A stretch of DNA of 64,000 bases from Nitrospira sp. GTDB lineage: Bacteria > Nitrospirota > Nitrospiria > Nitrospirales > Nitrospiraceae. Where the stretch lies: positions 620,001-684,000 of the forward strand of contig CP060499.1 of assembly GCA_024760525.1 (NCBI GenBank). The letters are read 5' to 3'. The stretch's first letter is position 1. Every line of letters starts with the position of its first letter. The notes below the pieces were generated by a model, which had not been told where the DNA came from, searched no databases, and worked only from the letters and a program-made list of their open reading frames with translations. The position numbers and the translations under genes are program-made. Positions 1-8,176 of the stretch are shown here, in pieces.

Positions 1-73
1 AATACTCGGTCAGAGCCCCATTGCCATTCCTCATGGAAATACGAAAGCTCTTCCCGTGGGTCTCGATCTTCAT
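1..73 (-). CDS. possible 5' end of a gene running off the left edge
   Basis: On the minus strand an ATG at 73 opens a frame that stays open to the window edge (24 codons seen, starting MKIETHGK). The same frame continues upstream of the ATG for several codons before meeting a TAG near 100. The residue pattern looks protein-like, but the stretch is too short to assign a family. It could also be the tail of a longer, interrupted gene. Confidence 0.25.
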   Translation of the reverse strand, partial: MKIETHGKSFRISMRNGNGALTEY

Positions 74-598
74 CGTCTCAACAATGTTGAGATAAAGGTC
101 CTAATTCACCTGGACGATATTATCCATGACCTGTCCCCTCAGCGTTTATAAATATGGGCGCAAGAACTACATTTTACTCGCGTGGCCTTGGATCTTCGTT
201 GATGTGAACAAATGACTGCGACGATTTCGAACATGGAGCGCATGAACGACCGCTTGCGTCGATGTGGACCGTACAGCCTGAACATCGGATAGCGGGTCAT
301 GATTTGTGATCGCATAACTTATCCCTGATTAGGCCCTCTCATCATCGAACAAGACGGAGAAGCGTTTGGATATGTCTCTCTCGGTCCCGCTTCTCATCCG
401 CACGGTGCCCCAGTTCTAAAACCCGTCGGCGCGAGAATATAGTCTCGTGCGCCTTGGCTTGCTCAAATGAATCTAAGCATCCAATGGAAGGTCTCGATCG
501 CCACCGAACAGGACAGATAGGCGTTTCGAGATGTCCATCACGGCCTCTGCTTCCTTATCCGTCAACTGCGTTGGAATGTGACATGAGGTTCGTCAAGA
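74..598. other. intergenic stretch without a supported gene
   Basis: No convincing coding frame, RNA gene or repeat is seen here. A plus-strand frame at 454-696 lacks a ribosome binding site and a protein-like composition, and it overlaps the better supported minus-strand gene at 599-787. Confidence 0.4.
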
Positions 599-787
599 TC
601 AGCCGGGAAACTGATAATAAGAAACATCCCCCGTCTGTCCACATTTGTCGCACGTCCCCTTCGGGTCGACCGGACGATGCTGGCGCTTATCCGTAAAGTA
701 AAGCTGTATCTCAGACTCAGTGCTGGGTCTTAGCATCGATAACAGATCAGCCCATCTCGAACAGTAATGAACGGTCATGGTAGCCAT
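599..787 (-). CDS. small hypothetical protein with one CxxC pair
   Basis: This predicts a 62-residue protein of unknown function. The start is well supported: GAGGAGG lies about 8 bases upstream of the ATG at 787. Near the C-terminus is a CDKCG motif, half of a typical zinc-ribbon knuckle; a single further cysteine near residue 9 could help bind metal, but no full four-cysteine site is visible. The gene stands alone on the minus strand, about 900 bp beyond the end of the neighbouring regulator reading away from it. Function cannot be named. Confidence 0.55.
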   Translation of the reverse strand: MATMTVHYCSRWADLLSMLRPSTESEIQLYFTDKRQHRPVDPKGTCDKCGQTGDVSYYQFPG

Positions 788-931
788 GATGACGCCCTCC
801 TCAAGTTGTGCACTCGACTGAACGAATAGCCTAAAAAGATTCGGTAGGTCACGGTACTAGACTCGCAAATGTGAACGAGGAGCCGGAGACGCTATCTCAA
901 CTGAACCGATGCTCAAGCGGAAGACCGCCTC

Positions 932-1687
932 TTAAGCGGTCTCCGGTGAGATCCTATGCCTCGCGGTCAGATCAGCCAAGCACTGGAGGTAGTCCTCGGT
1001 CGAGGCTTTGGCCTTGGTATAACAGTGACAACTCCGTTGTTCCAACCCCGTCTGGTTCGTAATTGCGACGGTATTGCGCCCCTGCTGCACGAGACCGAGT
1101 GACTCAAAGTGCGTGAATAGGTCTTTCACGATTTCGGACGCCACCCCCACTTGGGCGGAAAGAAACTCACTCGGGAACGGAAATGAATCAATACCCGTTC
1201 GCTGCCAGTGTGTCTTTAGCCACCGGGCAAGCCGTTGCGCCGGAGAATGGAACTGGCTACACCCTACCGACACCACGGCGAGATTCATGATCAGGAGATT
1301 GTGACGCGTGAGTGCGCCTTCCAGGTAGGGCAGGCTCGAGCGGTGGGTTGCGAAGACCGAGGCTGCGAGACGGATGGCCACTCCGCTGATTTGAGTCGAC
1401 ACCTCACACGGTGAGCGGTCATTGCCGAGCACAATGGACGCGCCGCTGCAGCCTTTGTTTCCGGTCACCATCACTTCCACGGTGTGTGTCTGGTCCGGGC
1501 TGTTGATGATGCTCAGGGCTGAATTGATCGGGAAGAACAGAAACTGAATGGGACGCCCCACCTCGTCAATGACGTCTCCAAGGTGTATCTCGACTCGCTC
1601 ACACGATGAAGCGAGCAGCTGGCGCTCCGAGAGAGGGAGCCCCTTGAGCATGCGATTCTTTACGAATAGGTCAGAAGGAGCCGACAT
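932..1687 (-). CDS. Crp/Fnr family transcriptional regulator
   Basis: A 251-residue regulator with an N-terminal cyclic-nucleotide-binding-like beta-barrel (about residues 10-130, including VEIHLGDVIDEVGRP) and a C-terminal winged helix-turn-helix (about 150-225, with SEFLSAQVGVASEIVKDLF as the helix-turn-helix). The barrel lacks the cysteines of Fnr-type iron-sulfur sensors at the N-terminus, so the signal is unknown. I chose the ATG at 1687, preceded by AAAGGCGG; an upstream extension to 1798 has no such site. The stop codon lies in the loop of a small hairpin (AGACCGC/GCGGTCT, 922-942) that may help end transcription. It is 158 bp downstream of the receiver gene on the same strand and may be co-transcribed with it. 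Confidence 0.9.
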   Translation of the reverse strand: MSAPSDLFVKNRMLKGLPLSERQLLASSCERVEIHLGDVIDEVGRPIQFLFFPINSALSIINSPDQTHTVEVMVTGNKGCSGASIVLGNDRSPCEVSTQISGVAIRLAASVFATHRSSLPYLEGALTRHNLLIMNLAVVSVGCSQFHSPAQRLARWLKTHWQRTGIDSFPFPSEFLSAQVGVASEIVKDLFTHFESLGLVQQGRNTVAITNQTGLEQRSCHCYTKAKASTEDYLQCLADLTARHRISPETA

Positions 1688-1845
1688 CACGGCACCGCCT
1701 TTGTCACAAGGTGTCGGCGGTGGGCTCTCCGCGAGCCGTCGGCAGGTTGTGTGTAAAGGATCTCTTTTCAGGTTATGTGCTCTGTGCGCGGGAGTCAAGG
1801 AGGGACTGTCGGTTACGAGTGTAGGACGACGGCAATATAGTCACA

Positions 1846-2259
1846 TCACATCTGTGACTTGGTGAGTGCCGAATGGATGGCCCGATACAAGTCCTGCGGT
1901 TCAGTTTCTTTGCTCAGGTACGTAGAAGCTCCTGCGGCTTTCATGTCGTTGGCGATGGCATCGCTTGGATAGACCGAGAGCCCAATGATGACCACCTGGG
2001 GGAGGGTCGTCTTGATCCACCGTGTCGCCTCAATCCCGTTCATCCTGGGCATGTCCACATCCATCAGGATGACATCGGGCTGTAATTGTTGCGCCAGCGC
2101 ACAGGCCAACTCGCCGTTCTCCGCTTCGCCGGCGACTGTGAACTCGCCAGAAGAATTCACCATGTTCCTCAACTCCTGGCGGACTAGACGATGGTTCTCG
2201 ACCACCAGCACACGAACAGGCTGGGATGATTGTGTCCCTCCGCTGGCCGAATCTAGCAT
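1846..2259 (-). CDS. stand-alone response regulator receiver protein
   Basis: A single REC domain with no output domain. The phospho-acceptor is the Asp in ILMDVDMP; the switch Thr/Ser lies in LSVY and the conserved Lys in LSKET. The usual N-terminal acidic pair is reduced to VEN, so one Mg-binding acid is replaced by Asn. The start at 2259 is preferred because AAGGTGG sits 5 bases before the ATG; an in-frame ATG at 2274, four bases after the stop of the zinc-ribbon gene, is an alternative. It likely forms an operon with that gene. No cognate kinase is adjacent, so it probably acts by protein contact (CheY/Spo0F style); that is inference. Confidence 0.85.
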   Translation of the reverse strand: MLDSASGGTQSSQPVRVLVVENHRLVRQELRNMVNSSGEFTVAGEAENGELACALAQQLQPDVILMDVDMPRMNGIEATRWIKTTLPQVVIIGLSVYPSDAIANDMKAAGASTYLSKETEPQDLYRAIHSALTKSQM

Positions 2260-2278
2260 ATGTTCCACCTTCATGTTT

Positions 2279-2545
2279 CTATGAGCTACCAGACGCTTTG
2301 GGAGTATGGTACTGGGGAATATCTGTGGCACGGAGTTGAATGGACACGCTCTTAGGCGGGGGTCGTATCTCAGCAACTATTTTCGGAAGCGAGATCCAGT
2401 CGGCACGAAGGAGCTTTGTGCAAAACGGACACAGCATGGTGATGCCCGTGTATTTCTGCGTTAGTTCCGAAAGCACATCGATGGGTTCCAGCTTCAGATT
2501 CCCCACCGGCGCGTAACAGTGGGGGCACACTCCAATGTCCAGCAT
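2279..2545 (-). CDS. small zinc-ribbon-like protein
   Basis: An 88-residue protein with two cysteine pairs, CPHC near the N-terminus and CPFC about 45 residues later: the spacing of a zinc ribbon. AAGGAGAGGA precedes the ATG at 2545, which is why this start is taken over an upstream extension to 2743. It ends a few bases before the receiver gene and is probably the first gene of a small regulatory operon. The function is unknown; a role as adaptor or nucleic-acid binder is possible but unproven. Confidence 0.75.
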   Translation of the reverse strand: MLDIGVCPHCYAPVGNLKLEPIDVLSELTQKYTGITMLCPFCTKLLRADWISLPKIVAEIRPPPKSVSIQLRATDIPQYHTPKASGSS

Positions 2546-2901
2546 ACTTCGTCCTCTCCTTGAGCAGAAGTTGAGAGAGCAGCAGGTAGGCTGGCTATGT
2601 AGCGGGAGCCATTCGGAGGGAAGTGTGAATCGGAATGCTGCAGGCTGATTAGACACTCCCTTTCCTCCCATTATTACTAGGGTGAACCCTTGAATATGGG
2701 CCATCATGCAAATCAGCGGGCATGAGACGATGGTCTGCTTCACTCAATACAACCGCTTTAGAGAAGCTGATTTGATTGTCGCAGCTCAGAAATCTAACAC
2801 CTAATCTATCACTGGCCCATGCGAAAGCCTTGGAGCAGTCCCATGAATCAGCCACAAATATGGTCGCAAGTGCTTGACAATATGTTAAAGTCTCCCCTCT
2901 C
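2546..2901. other. intergenic region before tRNA-Leu
   Basis: No gene is supported. The long minus-strand frame across 2649-3128 passes through the tRNA as its antisense and is discarded. A TTGACA at 2874-2879 lies just upstream of the tRNA, but no -10 box is seen at the right distance. Confidence 0.4.
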
Positions 2902-2991
2902 GCCGGAGTGGCGGAATAGGCAGACGCAAGGGACTTAAAATCCCTCGGGCTCACAAGGCCCGTACCGGTTCGATCCCGGTCTCCGGCACCA
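2902..2991 (+). tRNA. tRNA-Leu (anticodon TAA)
   Basis: The acceptor stem GCCGGAG (2902-2908) pairs with CTCCGGC (2981-2987), followed by A and an encoded CCA. The anticodon stem GGGA/TCCC closes the loop CTTAAAA, giving anticodon TAA. The long variable arm (CGGGCTCACAAGGCCCG) is typical of class II tRNA-Leu. The 3' half of this gene recurs in decayed form at 7779-7835, suggesting it served as an integration site. Confidence 0.97.
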
Positions 2992-3172
2992 TCTTTCAAT
3001 AACTTATCCATGATTGTTCGTCCGCACTGCTCCATCAGATGAATCCAAGCCTGTACAGTCAACCGCGTATTCCCTTCTGAGCGATTCATACCTCCTGGCA
3101 TGTCCCTGATAAGTTGGACCTTTTGCACTTCAACGCATTTTGGGAGGTATCTGCTATGCTCAGAGGATTGTC

Positions 3173-3418
3173 ATGAGAACCGATACCGTTCACGTAGAAT
3201 GGCATCTCACTCCGAGAGGATGGGTCCTGGGGGATTGGTCAGCCAACGAACCGCTCGAACTACGAACGCTTCCACCGGACGATCGTGAGGAGACCTGGGT
3301 GAAGACGGAAACCCGTCATGGCGTATCGTTCGCTCTCTTACGAACAACCTGGTCGTTCAAATGGTCCTCACCTCATCACAATGAGGCGGATCGATTGGCC
3401 GACGTGATAAGCGGATGA
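3173..3418 (+). CDS. hypothetical protein
   Basis: An 81-residue protein, rich in tryptophan and charged residues, with no signal peptide or membrane segment. AGAGGA lies 5 bases before the ATG at 3173; a TTG 33 bases upstream in the same frame is less likely. No family recognised. It is the first gene after tRNA-Leu, inside the tRNA-bounded segment. Confidence 0.6.
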   Translation: MRTDTVHVEWHLTPRGWVLGDWSANEPLELRTLPPDDREETWVKTETRHGVSFALLRTTWSFKWSSPHHNEADRLADVISG

Positions 3419-3532
3419 CCCTTACCGTGGGAAGCTCAACACGATAGCTGAGGCCAGCCAGCTCTCTCGGGTCAGCTCCAGAAGGGGAGGTGTGGGGGCA
3501 CCGAACGGAGTCTTCTACACGCACAGAGTCGC

Positions 3533-3784
3533 CTAGTGGAACATGGAGGTCTGTCGGTTTTTGCGAATACCGCTTGGGTTCAGGTCCAGTTCAGCCATGA
3601 TGGCTAGCATTTCCTGGAGAGCACTCAGATAGCCAGAGCGCCAATACAGGAGCTCTTTCGCCTCTGCCTCGCATCGAGGTTCTTTCCGCTTAACCGTATC
3701 CTGTTCTTCCAACCACTCTTCAAGTGCAGCTGCGGCCTCTGCGATCATAAAACGCAACCCGCAATCTTTATCCTTCTTGCCCAT
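3533..3784 (-). CDS. hypothetical protein
   Basis: An 83-residue protein with a highly charged, probably helical sequence (AAAALEEWLEEQD and a later LSALQEMLAIMAEL). No membrane segment and no recognised family. The ribosome binding site is weak (GGTGA directly before the ATG). It lies within the segment bounded by the two tRNA-Leu 3' sequences. Confidence 0.55.
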   Translation of the reverse strand: MGKKDKDCGLRFMIAEAAAALEEWLEEQDTVKRKEPRCEAEAKELLYWRSGYLSALQEMLAIMAELDLNPSGIRKNRQTSMFH

Positions 3785-4201
3785 TCACCAGTAGTACTCT
3801 TCAATCGCGTTCATCTCACCAAGGACTATCCCTAAGTCTCAGCATCTGAGTACTATTAGGGCACCTTCGCGATTTGTCTGGGCGGTAACGGTCGCGATAC
3901 TCCAAGACGGTCGTGAGCACCAGACCCTTAGGAGTGAAAGAATGACCCGCAAGCCGACCGTCGGTCTTTCATTACATTGGATATCTGTATGTAGCCGATA
4001 GGAACACTCATTCAACAAATGTGCAAGTCGGCAGAGAAGTTCAAAGATCACCGCTACATGGGAGGATTGATGCGGGCACCCTAAATCCATTTTGATTCGA
4101 TCGGAATCAGATCGATTCACTGCGTAGTGCAGTCGTTGGCGGGAACCTTCGGATTTCCGTGAAATTCAGCTGGGCGCGTTACTTGCTCGAAATATACGTT
4201 C
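3785..4201. other. intergenic stretch, no supported gene
   Basis: A 93-residue minus-strand frame (3839-4120) has neither a convincing ribosome binding site nor a recognisable composition. Nothing else is seen. Confidence 0.35.
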
Positions 4202-4426
4202 CTATTCCTCGACTCCCCCCTGAAATGAAGGGCCTCCATGGAGCGATTGAGCGATAAGCAACTCTTCATGGTCATTGTCGCGAGTCGAGTAGGTGCCATC
4301 AAGGTGTCCGTCCTGACACCCCCAGCAGGTTTGCCTGAATTCAATAATCGTATAGGAACATTGCCAGGTCCCGTCAGCCTGACAGATCGGATCCAAATCG
4401 ATCCTCCGTTGCTTATATGTCGGCAT
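4202..4426 (-). CDS. hypothetical protein
   Basis: A 74-residue acidic protein starting MPTYKQRRIDLDPI, with two cysteines in TCWGCQDGHLDG, a CxxC arrangement. GGGAG lies 7 bases before the ATG at 4426; in-frame ATGs upstream are less well placed. No family recognised. It is in the tRNA-bounded segment, without close partners. Confidence 0.5.
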   Translation of the reverse strand: MPTYKQRRIDLDPICQADGTWQCSYTIIEFRQTCWGCQDGHLDGTYSTRDNDHEELLIAQSLHGGPSFQGGVEE

Positions 4427-4970
4427 GGTCGTTCTCCCGACTTTAACCATTTTCCCACCGCGAACGCTGCTTCGCATGGAGGGATCGTGACGCGATGGTC
4501 CAGTTATGTGGTTGACCCTACAAACAGCGGGGTGCTCGCGACAACTAGGAGTTGGCTCTGTTTGGAATACGAATGTTGCTGGGCACGATGGCAGATATCG
4601 GAGCTCAATCCGCGAACAAAGACTTCACACAGCAACCCAGGCGATCGACGCTATGTTGTTGTTCGGGTGAGTAGGTAGCGGGTTTGAATGAATCGATGAC
4701 AGATCTTAAGTTGCTAGGGGAAACATTCCTTGAGCGACATCAGGGTTTCCTGTGAAAGCTATAGCGGAACTGCGGCGTACTCCGATCTTGTGTCATCCGC
4801 GCACTGTAGTCTCGCCGGTTTCTTAAGCCCTCGAAGAGAGCGAGAGCCTCCACTTAGGTAGGAACCAATTAAGAAACTCTCAGAATAGCCCCAGCCTAGG
4901 CTTCTGCCGCAGAATGCCGGAACCTGCATTTTCTATTTCTGCTCTCAAAGAAATGACGAGGTGACGCACG
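4427..4970. other. intergenic region before the UDG-like gene
   Basis: No supported gene. The plus-strand frame 4238-4678 overlaps the gene at 4202-4426 in antisense and has no ribosome binding site. The promoter for the gene pair at 4971 must lie here, but no clear consensus was found. Confidence 0.35.
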
Positions 4971-5786
4971 ATGCCACATCCATTCGATCCCGGCTATGGG
5001 CAGGAACCCTTCAAGAGTTTGTGCGAAGACTATCCGGACGAGACGGTGTATCCATCGAGCAATTTCCGTCTTGAGTGGGGACCTATCTTTCACCGTGGGC
5101 GGCTCGACGGTTCCGCCAGAATTCTCGTGATTGGACAGGATCCCGCGCAGCACGAGACGATCATCCGCCGGAATCTGGTGGGCGAAGCGGGACGACGCGT
5201 CCAGGGTTTTCTGGCGAAACTCGGCATCACCCGCAGCTATGTCTTCATCAACACCTATCTGTACAGCGTCTATGGGAGCGTCAAGGCCAAGACCCGCAAG
5301 AACCCGACCCTGATCGAGTATCGCAATCGGTGGATCAACGCCTTGCTCGTCGGCAGTCAAGTTAAAGCCGTGCTCGCCCTCGGGCAGGCCGCGGATGAAG
5401 CCTGGCAATTCTGGAAAGCAACCCCGGCGGCGCAGTCGGTCCATGTCACTTATGCGGCGGTGTCGCATCCGACACAGCCGGAAAGCTCGTCGAAGGGGAA
5501 CAAGACCAAGCTCGCGGCTGCCACCAAGAAGATGCTGCACAATTGGAACGCGGCCCTCCAGATTCTCTCGCCAAGCGTACAAGATATGGATGTCACTACC
5601 CCGCTGGTATTGTACGGCGAGAGCTGGGCCGACGGCGACCGTGTGGGGATCCCTGCGTATGACATACCGGCGGGCCTCCCCGCCTGGATGCACGAGCAAG
5701 ATGGCTGGGCCAAGCGTTCCGGAGCCGATGATCTCGCCAAGCGACGCAACATTACGATTACCGTGCCCAAGGGGATCGTGGTATGA
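4971..5786 (+). CDS. uracil-DNA glycosylase superfamily protein
   Basis: A 271-residue protein of the UDG fold. The nucleotide-binding motif I appears as LVIGQDPAQHE, followed by VGEAGRRVQGFLAKLGI, a region shared with family 4/5-like glycosylases; the later HPT (in SHPTQPE) corresponds to the HPS-type motif II. The cysteine set of family-4 iron-sulfur UDGs is not evident. GAGGTGA lies about 7 bases before the ATG. About 70 C-terminal residues after the fold are unassigned. It overlaps the amidohydrolase gene by 4 bp, so the two are translationally coupled. Base-excision activity is inferred from the fold only; the substrate is unknown. Confidence 0.8.
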   Translation: MPHPFDPGYGQEPFKSLCEDYPDETVYPSSNFRLEWGPIFHRGRLDGSARILVIGQDPAQHETIIRRNLVGEAGRRVQGFLAKLGITRSYVFINTYLYSVYGSVKAKTRKNPTLIEYRNRWINALLVGSQVKAVLALGQAADEAWQFWKATPAAQSVHVTYAAVSHPTQPESSSKGNKTKLAAATKKMLHNWNAALQILSPSVQDMDVTTPLVLYGESWADGDRVGIPAYDIPAGLPAWMHEQDGWAKRSGADDLAKRRNITITVPKGIVV

Positions 5787-7558
5787 GCCACTTCCCACGC
5801 CGTTGGTATCCGCTCGCGGGGACAGTTGCCGGAGCCCGAGGAGTTCCTCCTTTCACAGCGAGTGCGACAAAGCCGCGTGGGCCGATTGATCCGCTGACAG
5901 GCGCGAAGGCCGCGCTGGCGGGACGGGTCGTCACCATGGACGACGCGTGGACCGTGAAGCCTAACGCCGTCCTGTTCATCGACCAGGGAACTATCGTCGC
6001 AGTGCAGGACCGTGCCCAGCGGCCGCCGGCCGGCTTCGACGATGTCGACGTGGTAGAGACCGACGGCACGCTTTTCCCCGGTTTGATCGAACTCCACAAT
6101 CATCTCAGCTATAACGCGCTACCGCTGTGGAGTCCCGTGCCGAAATTGTTCCAGCACCGTGGCCAATGGCCGGATCATCCCGATTACCGCAAACTCATCA
6201 GCGGTCCCATGACCGTGGTGGGAAAATACCGGGACGCCCACGGGAACCCTTCGTTGTTGGCTCCGCTCATTCGTTATGTCGAGTGTAAATGTCTCCTCGG
6301 AGGTGTCACGACGAGTCAGGGAATTATGTTGAGCAGCAACGCCGGCGTGCAGCGATACTATCGAGGAATTGTGCGCAACGTGGAGAACACCGACGACCCG
6401 GCTCTCTCCGAGGCTAAAGCCCGGATCCCGGACCTCGATGCCAAGAGCGCCCGATCATTTCTGGCACGGCTGAAAAAGGAGGACAGTTGTTTCCTTCTCC
6501 ATCTGAGCGAGGGGATCACCACCTCCGGACAGGCCAGTTCGATCGCCCGTAAACATTTTCTCTCCCTTCAGGTGGCGCCGAACGAGTGGGCGCTCAATGA
6601 TCGATTCGCGGCGATTCATGCGGCTGGTTTGTTGCCCGAAGACTTCGCGGTGCTGGGAGAACATGGAGGGTCGATGGTCTGGTCGCCGCTCAGCAACTTG
6701 CTGCTCTATGGAGCCACGGCGCGGGTGGAAGACGCGAAGCGAGTGGGCGTGCGCATCGGCCTCGGCAGTGACTGGTCCCCGTCGGGAAGCAAAAACTTAC
6801 TCGGCGAGCTTAAAGTCGCCTGGCTTTATTCTCAGCATCTCTTGGGAGGACTGTTCAGTGCGCGCGAGTTGATCGCGATGGCGACACGGGAGGCGGCCAA
6901 AATTCTCAAGTGGCATGACGCGCTCGGGACGCTCGAAGCAGGCAAGCGTGCCGATGTGGTCGTCATCGCCGGCCAGGAGGGGGATCCCTACGACGCACTG
7001 ATTCAGGCGAAGGAAACGGCAATCAGTCTGGTCATGATCAACGGGGTCGCCCGCTACGGATTTTCTGGGTTGATGAGTACGCTCGGTGCGAAGGGAGAGA
7101 CGGTGCGGGTGGGTGGAAAGGCGAGACGACTATTTCTACAGCAAGAGACCGGCGATCCGGACGTTGCCAAGATTTCCCTGCGTGCAGCCAGGACCGCGCT
7201 GCAAAAGGCCTTCCGTGACCTCCCAAAGCTCGCCCGGGCGCTGGAGACGCCGCGATCACGAGTCATCAGGCGGGCCGTATTGGATAGGCAAGAGCCGGTG
7301 GTATGGACCTTGGCCCTCGATGAGATTCAAGCGACAGGAACCGATCTGCGGCCGCGGTTGCCGTTGAATGGGCCTCGGGACTTCACGGGCCCTGACCGGA
7401 TCTCCCAGCGAGCCGCGGCCATGCCGCTCTCGCAGCTGCTCCGGCCGATCACGCTCGATCCGCTCACCGTGGCGGACGATTCCAATTTTCTGGCGGAGAT
7501 TTCGAATCAGCCCAACCTGCCTGAGCCGATACGCTCGGGTCTTGCGGAACTCTACTGA
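5783..7558 (+). CDS. amidohydrolase family protein (TRZ/ATZ or cytosine-deaminase-like)
   Basis: A 591-residue metal-dependent hydrolase. The first metal motif HNH is in GLIELHNHLSYN (about residue 105). A later His in LLHLSEG, EHGG, and an Asp in GLGSDWSPSG complete the expected TIM-barrel site; the closing segment ALGTLEAGKRADVVVI is the usual composite beta-domain. About 150 C-terminal residues extend beyond the normal 430-450-residue family length and are unassigned. The ATG overlaps the stop of the UDG-like gene (ATGA). Coupling to a glycosylase-like protein suggests a nucleobase-type substrate, but this is inference. Confidence 0.85.
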   Translation: MSHFPRRWYPLAGTVAGARGVPPFTASATKPRGPIDPLTGAKAALAGRVVTMDDAWTVKPNAVLFIDQGTIVAVQDRAQRPPAGFDDVDVVETDGTLFPGLIELHNHLSYNALPLWSPVPKLFQHRGQWPDHPDYRKLISGPMTVVGKYRDAHGNPSLLAPLIRYVECKCLLGGVTTSQGIMLSSNAGVQRYYRGIVRNVENTDDPALSEAKARIPDLDAKSARSFLARLKKEDSCFLLHLSEGITTSGQASSIARKHFLSLQVAPNEWALNDRFAAIHAAGLLPEDFAVLGEHGGSMVWSPLSNLLLYGATARVEDAKRVGVRIGLGSDWSPSGSKNLLGELKVAWLYSQHLLGGLFSARELIAMATREAAKILKWHDALGTLEAGKRADVVVIAGQEGDPYDALIQAKETAISLVMINGVARYGFSGLMSTLGAKGETVRVGGKARRLFLQQETGDPDVAKISLRAARTALQKAFRDLPKLARALETPRSRVIRRAVLDRQEPVVWTLALDEIQATGTDLRPRLPLNGPRDFTGPDRISQRAAAMPLSQLLRPITLDPLTVADDSNFLAEISNQPNLPEPIRSGLAELY

Positions 7559-7778
7559 TCCGTCGCGCGAAGAGGCGGGGGAAGCCGGTCTCACAAAGGC
7601 TCAACGCATCGTCGACTCACACAAACACCCTCCATAATTTCTCTTGTCATTCGCCACAAGGCCTTTTCATCTGTTGCCGTTGCGGTCAAGCGTTGTTCAG
7701 GGCTTCAACTATTGTCCACTCACTAGAATCGCTCTGTAGATTTTGATGAATCTCTATAGACTCCGACGGGACTTCAGT
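7559..7778. other. intergenic region after the amidohydrolase
   Basis: No gene seen; it leads into the tRNA-Leu 3' fragment. Confidence 0.35.
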
Positions 7779-7835
7779 CTTAAAATCCCTCGGGCTTCAA
7801 GGCCCGCGTCGGTGCAATCCCGGTCTCCGGCACCA
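7779..7835 (+). repeat. decayed copy of the tRNA-Leu 3' half (possible att site)
   Basis: This 57-base stretch matches 2934-2991 of the tRNA-Leu gene: the first 18 bases are identical, and so is the last stretch through ATCCCGGTCTCCGGCACCA. A few differences and one deletion lie in the variable and T arms. The 5' half of the tRNA is absent (only a GGGACT-like relic at 7768-7773), so this is not a functional tRNA. Such 3'-end direct repeats are the classic footprint of tRNA-targeted integration. Confidence 0.8.
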
Positions 7836-7884
7836 GTCGCATGAGAATCGAGTCTTTGTCGAAAACGAACCTATTGAGGGATGC

Positions 7885-8118
7885 ATGAATACAAAGGGAA
7901 TCGTGATGTTCGTTGCCGGTGTCATTGTCTTTCTTTGTGTCATAGGGATTGGGGCCTGGGTGATGACAGCGCCTTTGGAAGCGGGGGAAGCAGAAACGAA
8001 ACGGTGTAATGAATATGTGGGTGAGTTGGATCAGGTGAATAAGTACAAGTGGTTTTGGACACCCTATCATCAGCGCATGGCGTTCAATACCTGCATCAGC
8101 AAGAAAATAGGGCAGTAG
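7885..8118 (+). CDS. small single-pass membrane protein
   Basis: A 77-residue protein with one N-terminal hydrophobic helix (about residues 7-28), probably a membrane anchor, followed by a polar domain with two cysteines (RCNEYVGEL and FNTCISKK). TTGAGGG precedes the start; a second ATG four bases upstream is out of frame. Family not recognised. It is the first gene beyond the tRNA-Leu fragment. Confidence 0.65.
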   Translation: MNTKGIVMFVAGVIVFLCVIGIGAWVMTAPLEAGEAETKRCNEYVGELDQVNKYKWFWTPYHQRMAFNTCISKKIGQ

Positions 8119-8176
8119 AAGGAGCCGTCACCAAGTCTCTTTCGTTAAAACCAGTCGTCAGGAGTTCTGTTTCAAC

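Noticed and set aside
2874..2896. Promoter for tRNA-Leu based on TTGACA at 2874
   Set aside because: No -10 box occurs at 16-18 bp; the tRNA begins only 22 bases further on.
2649..3128. Minus-strand frame of 159 codons
   Set aside because: It is antisense to tRNA-Leu; the run GDRDRTGTGLVSPRDFKSLASAYS is the familiar artefact of translating a tRNA backwards.
5450..6103. Long minus-strand frame opposite the UDG-like/amidohydrolase junction
   Set aside because: It is antisense to two well-supported genes in a GC-rich stretch, with no domain or start signal.
7768..7835. A second functional tRNA-Leu
   Set aside because: Only the 3' half is present, with an insertion before the anticodon stem; no acceptor 5' strand or D arm.
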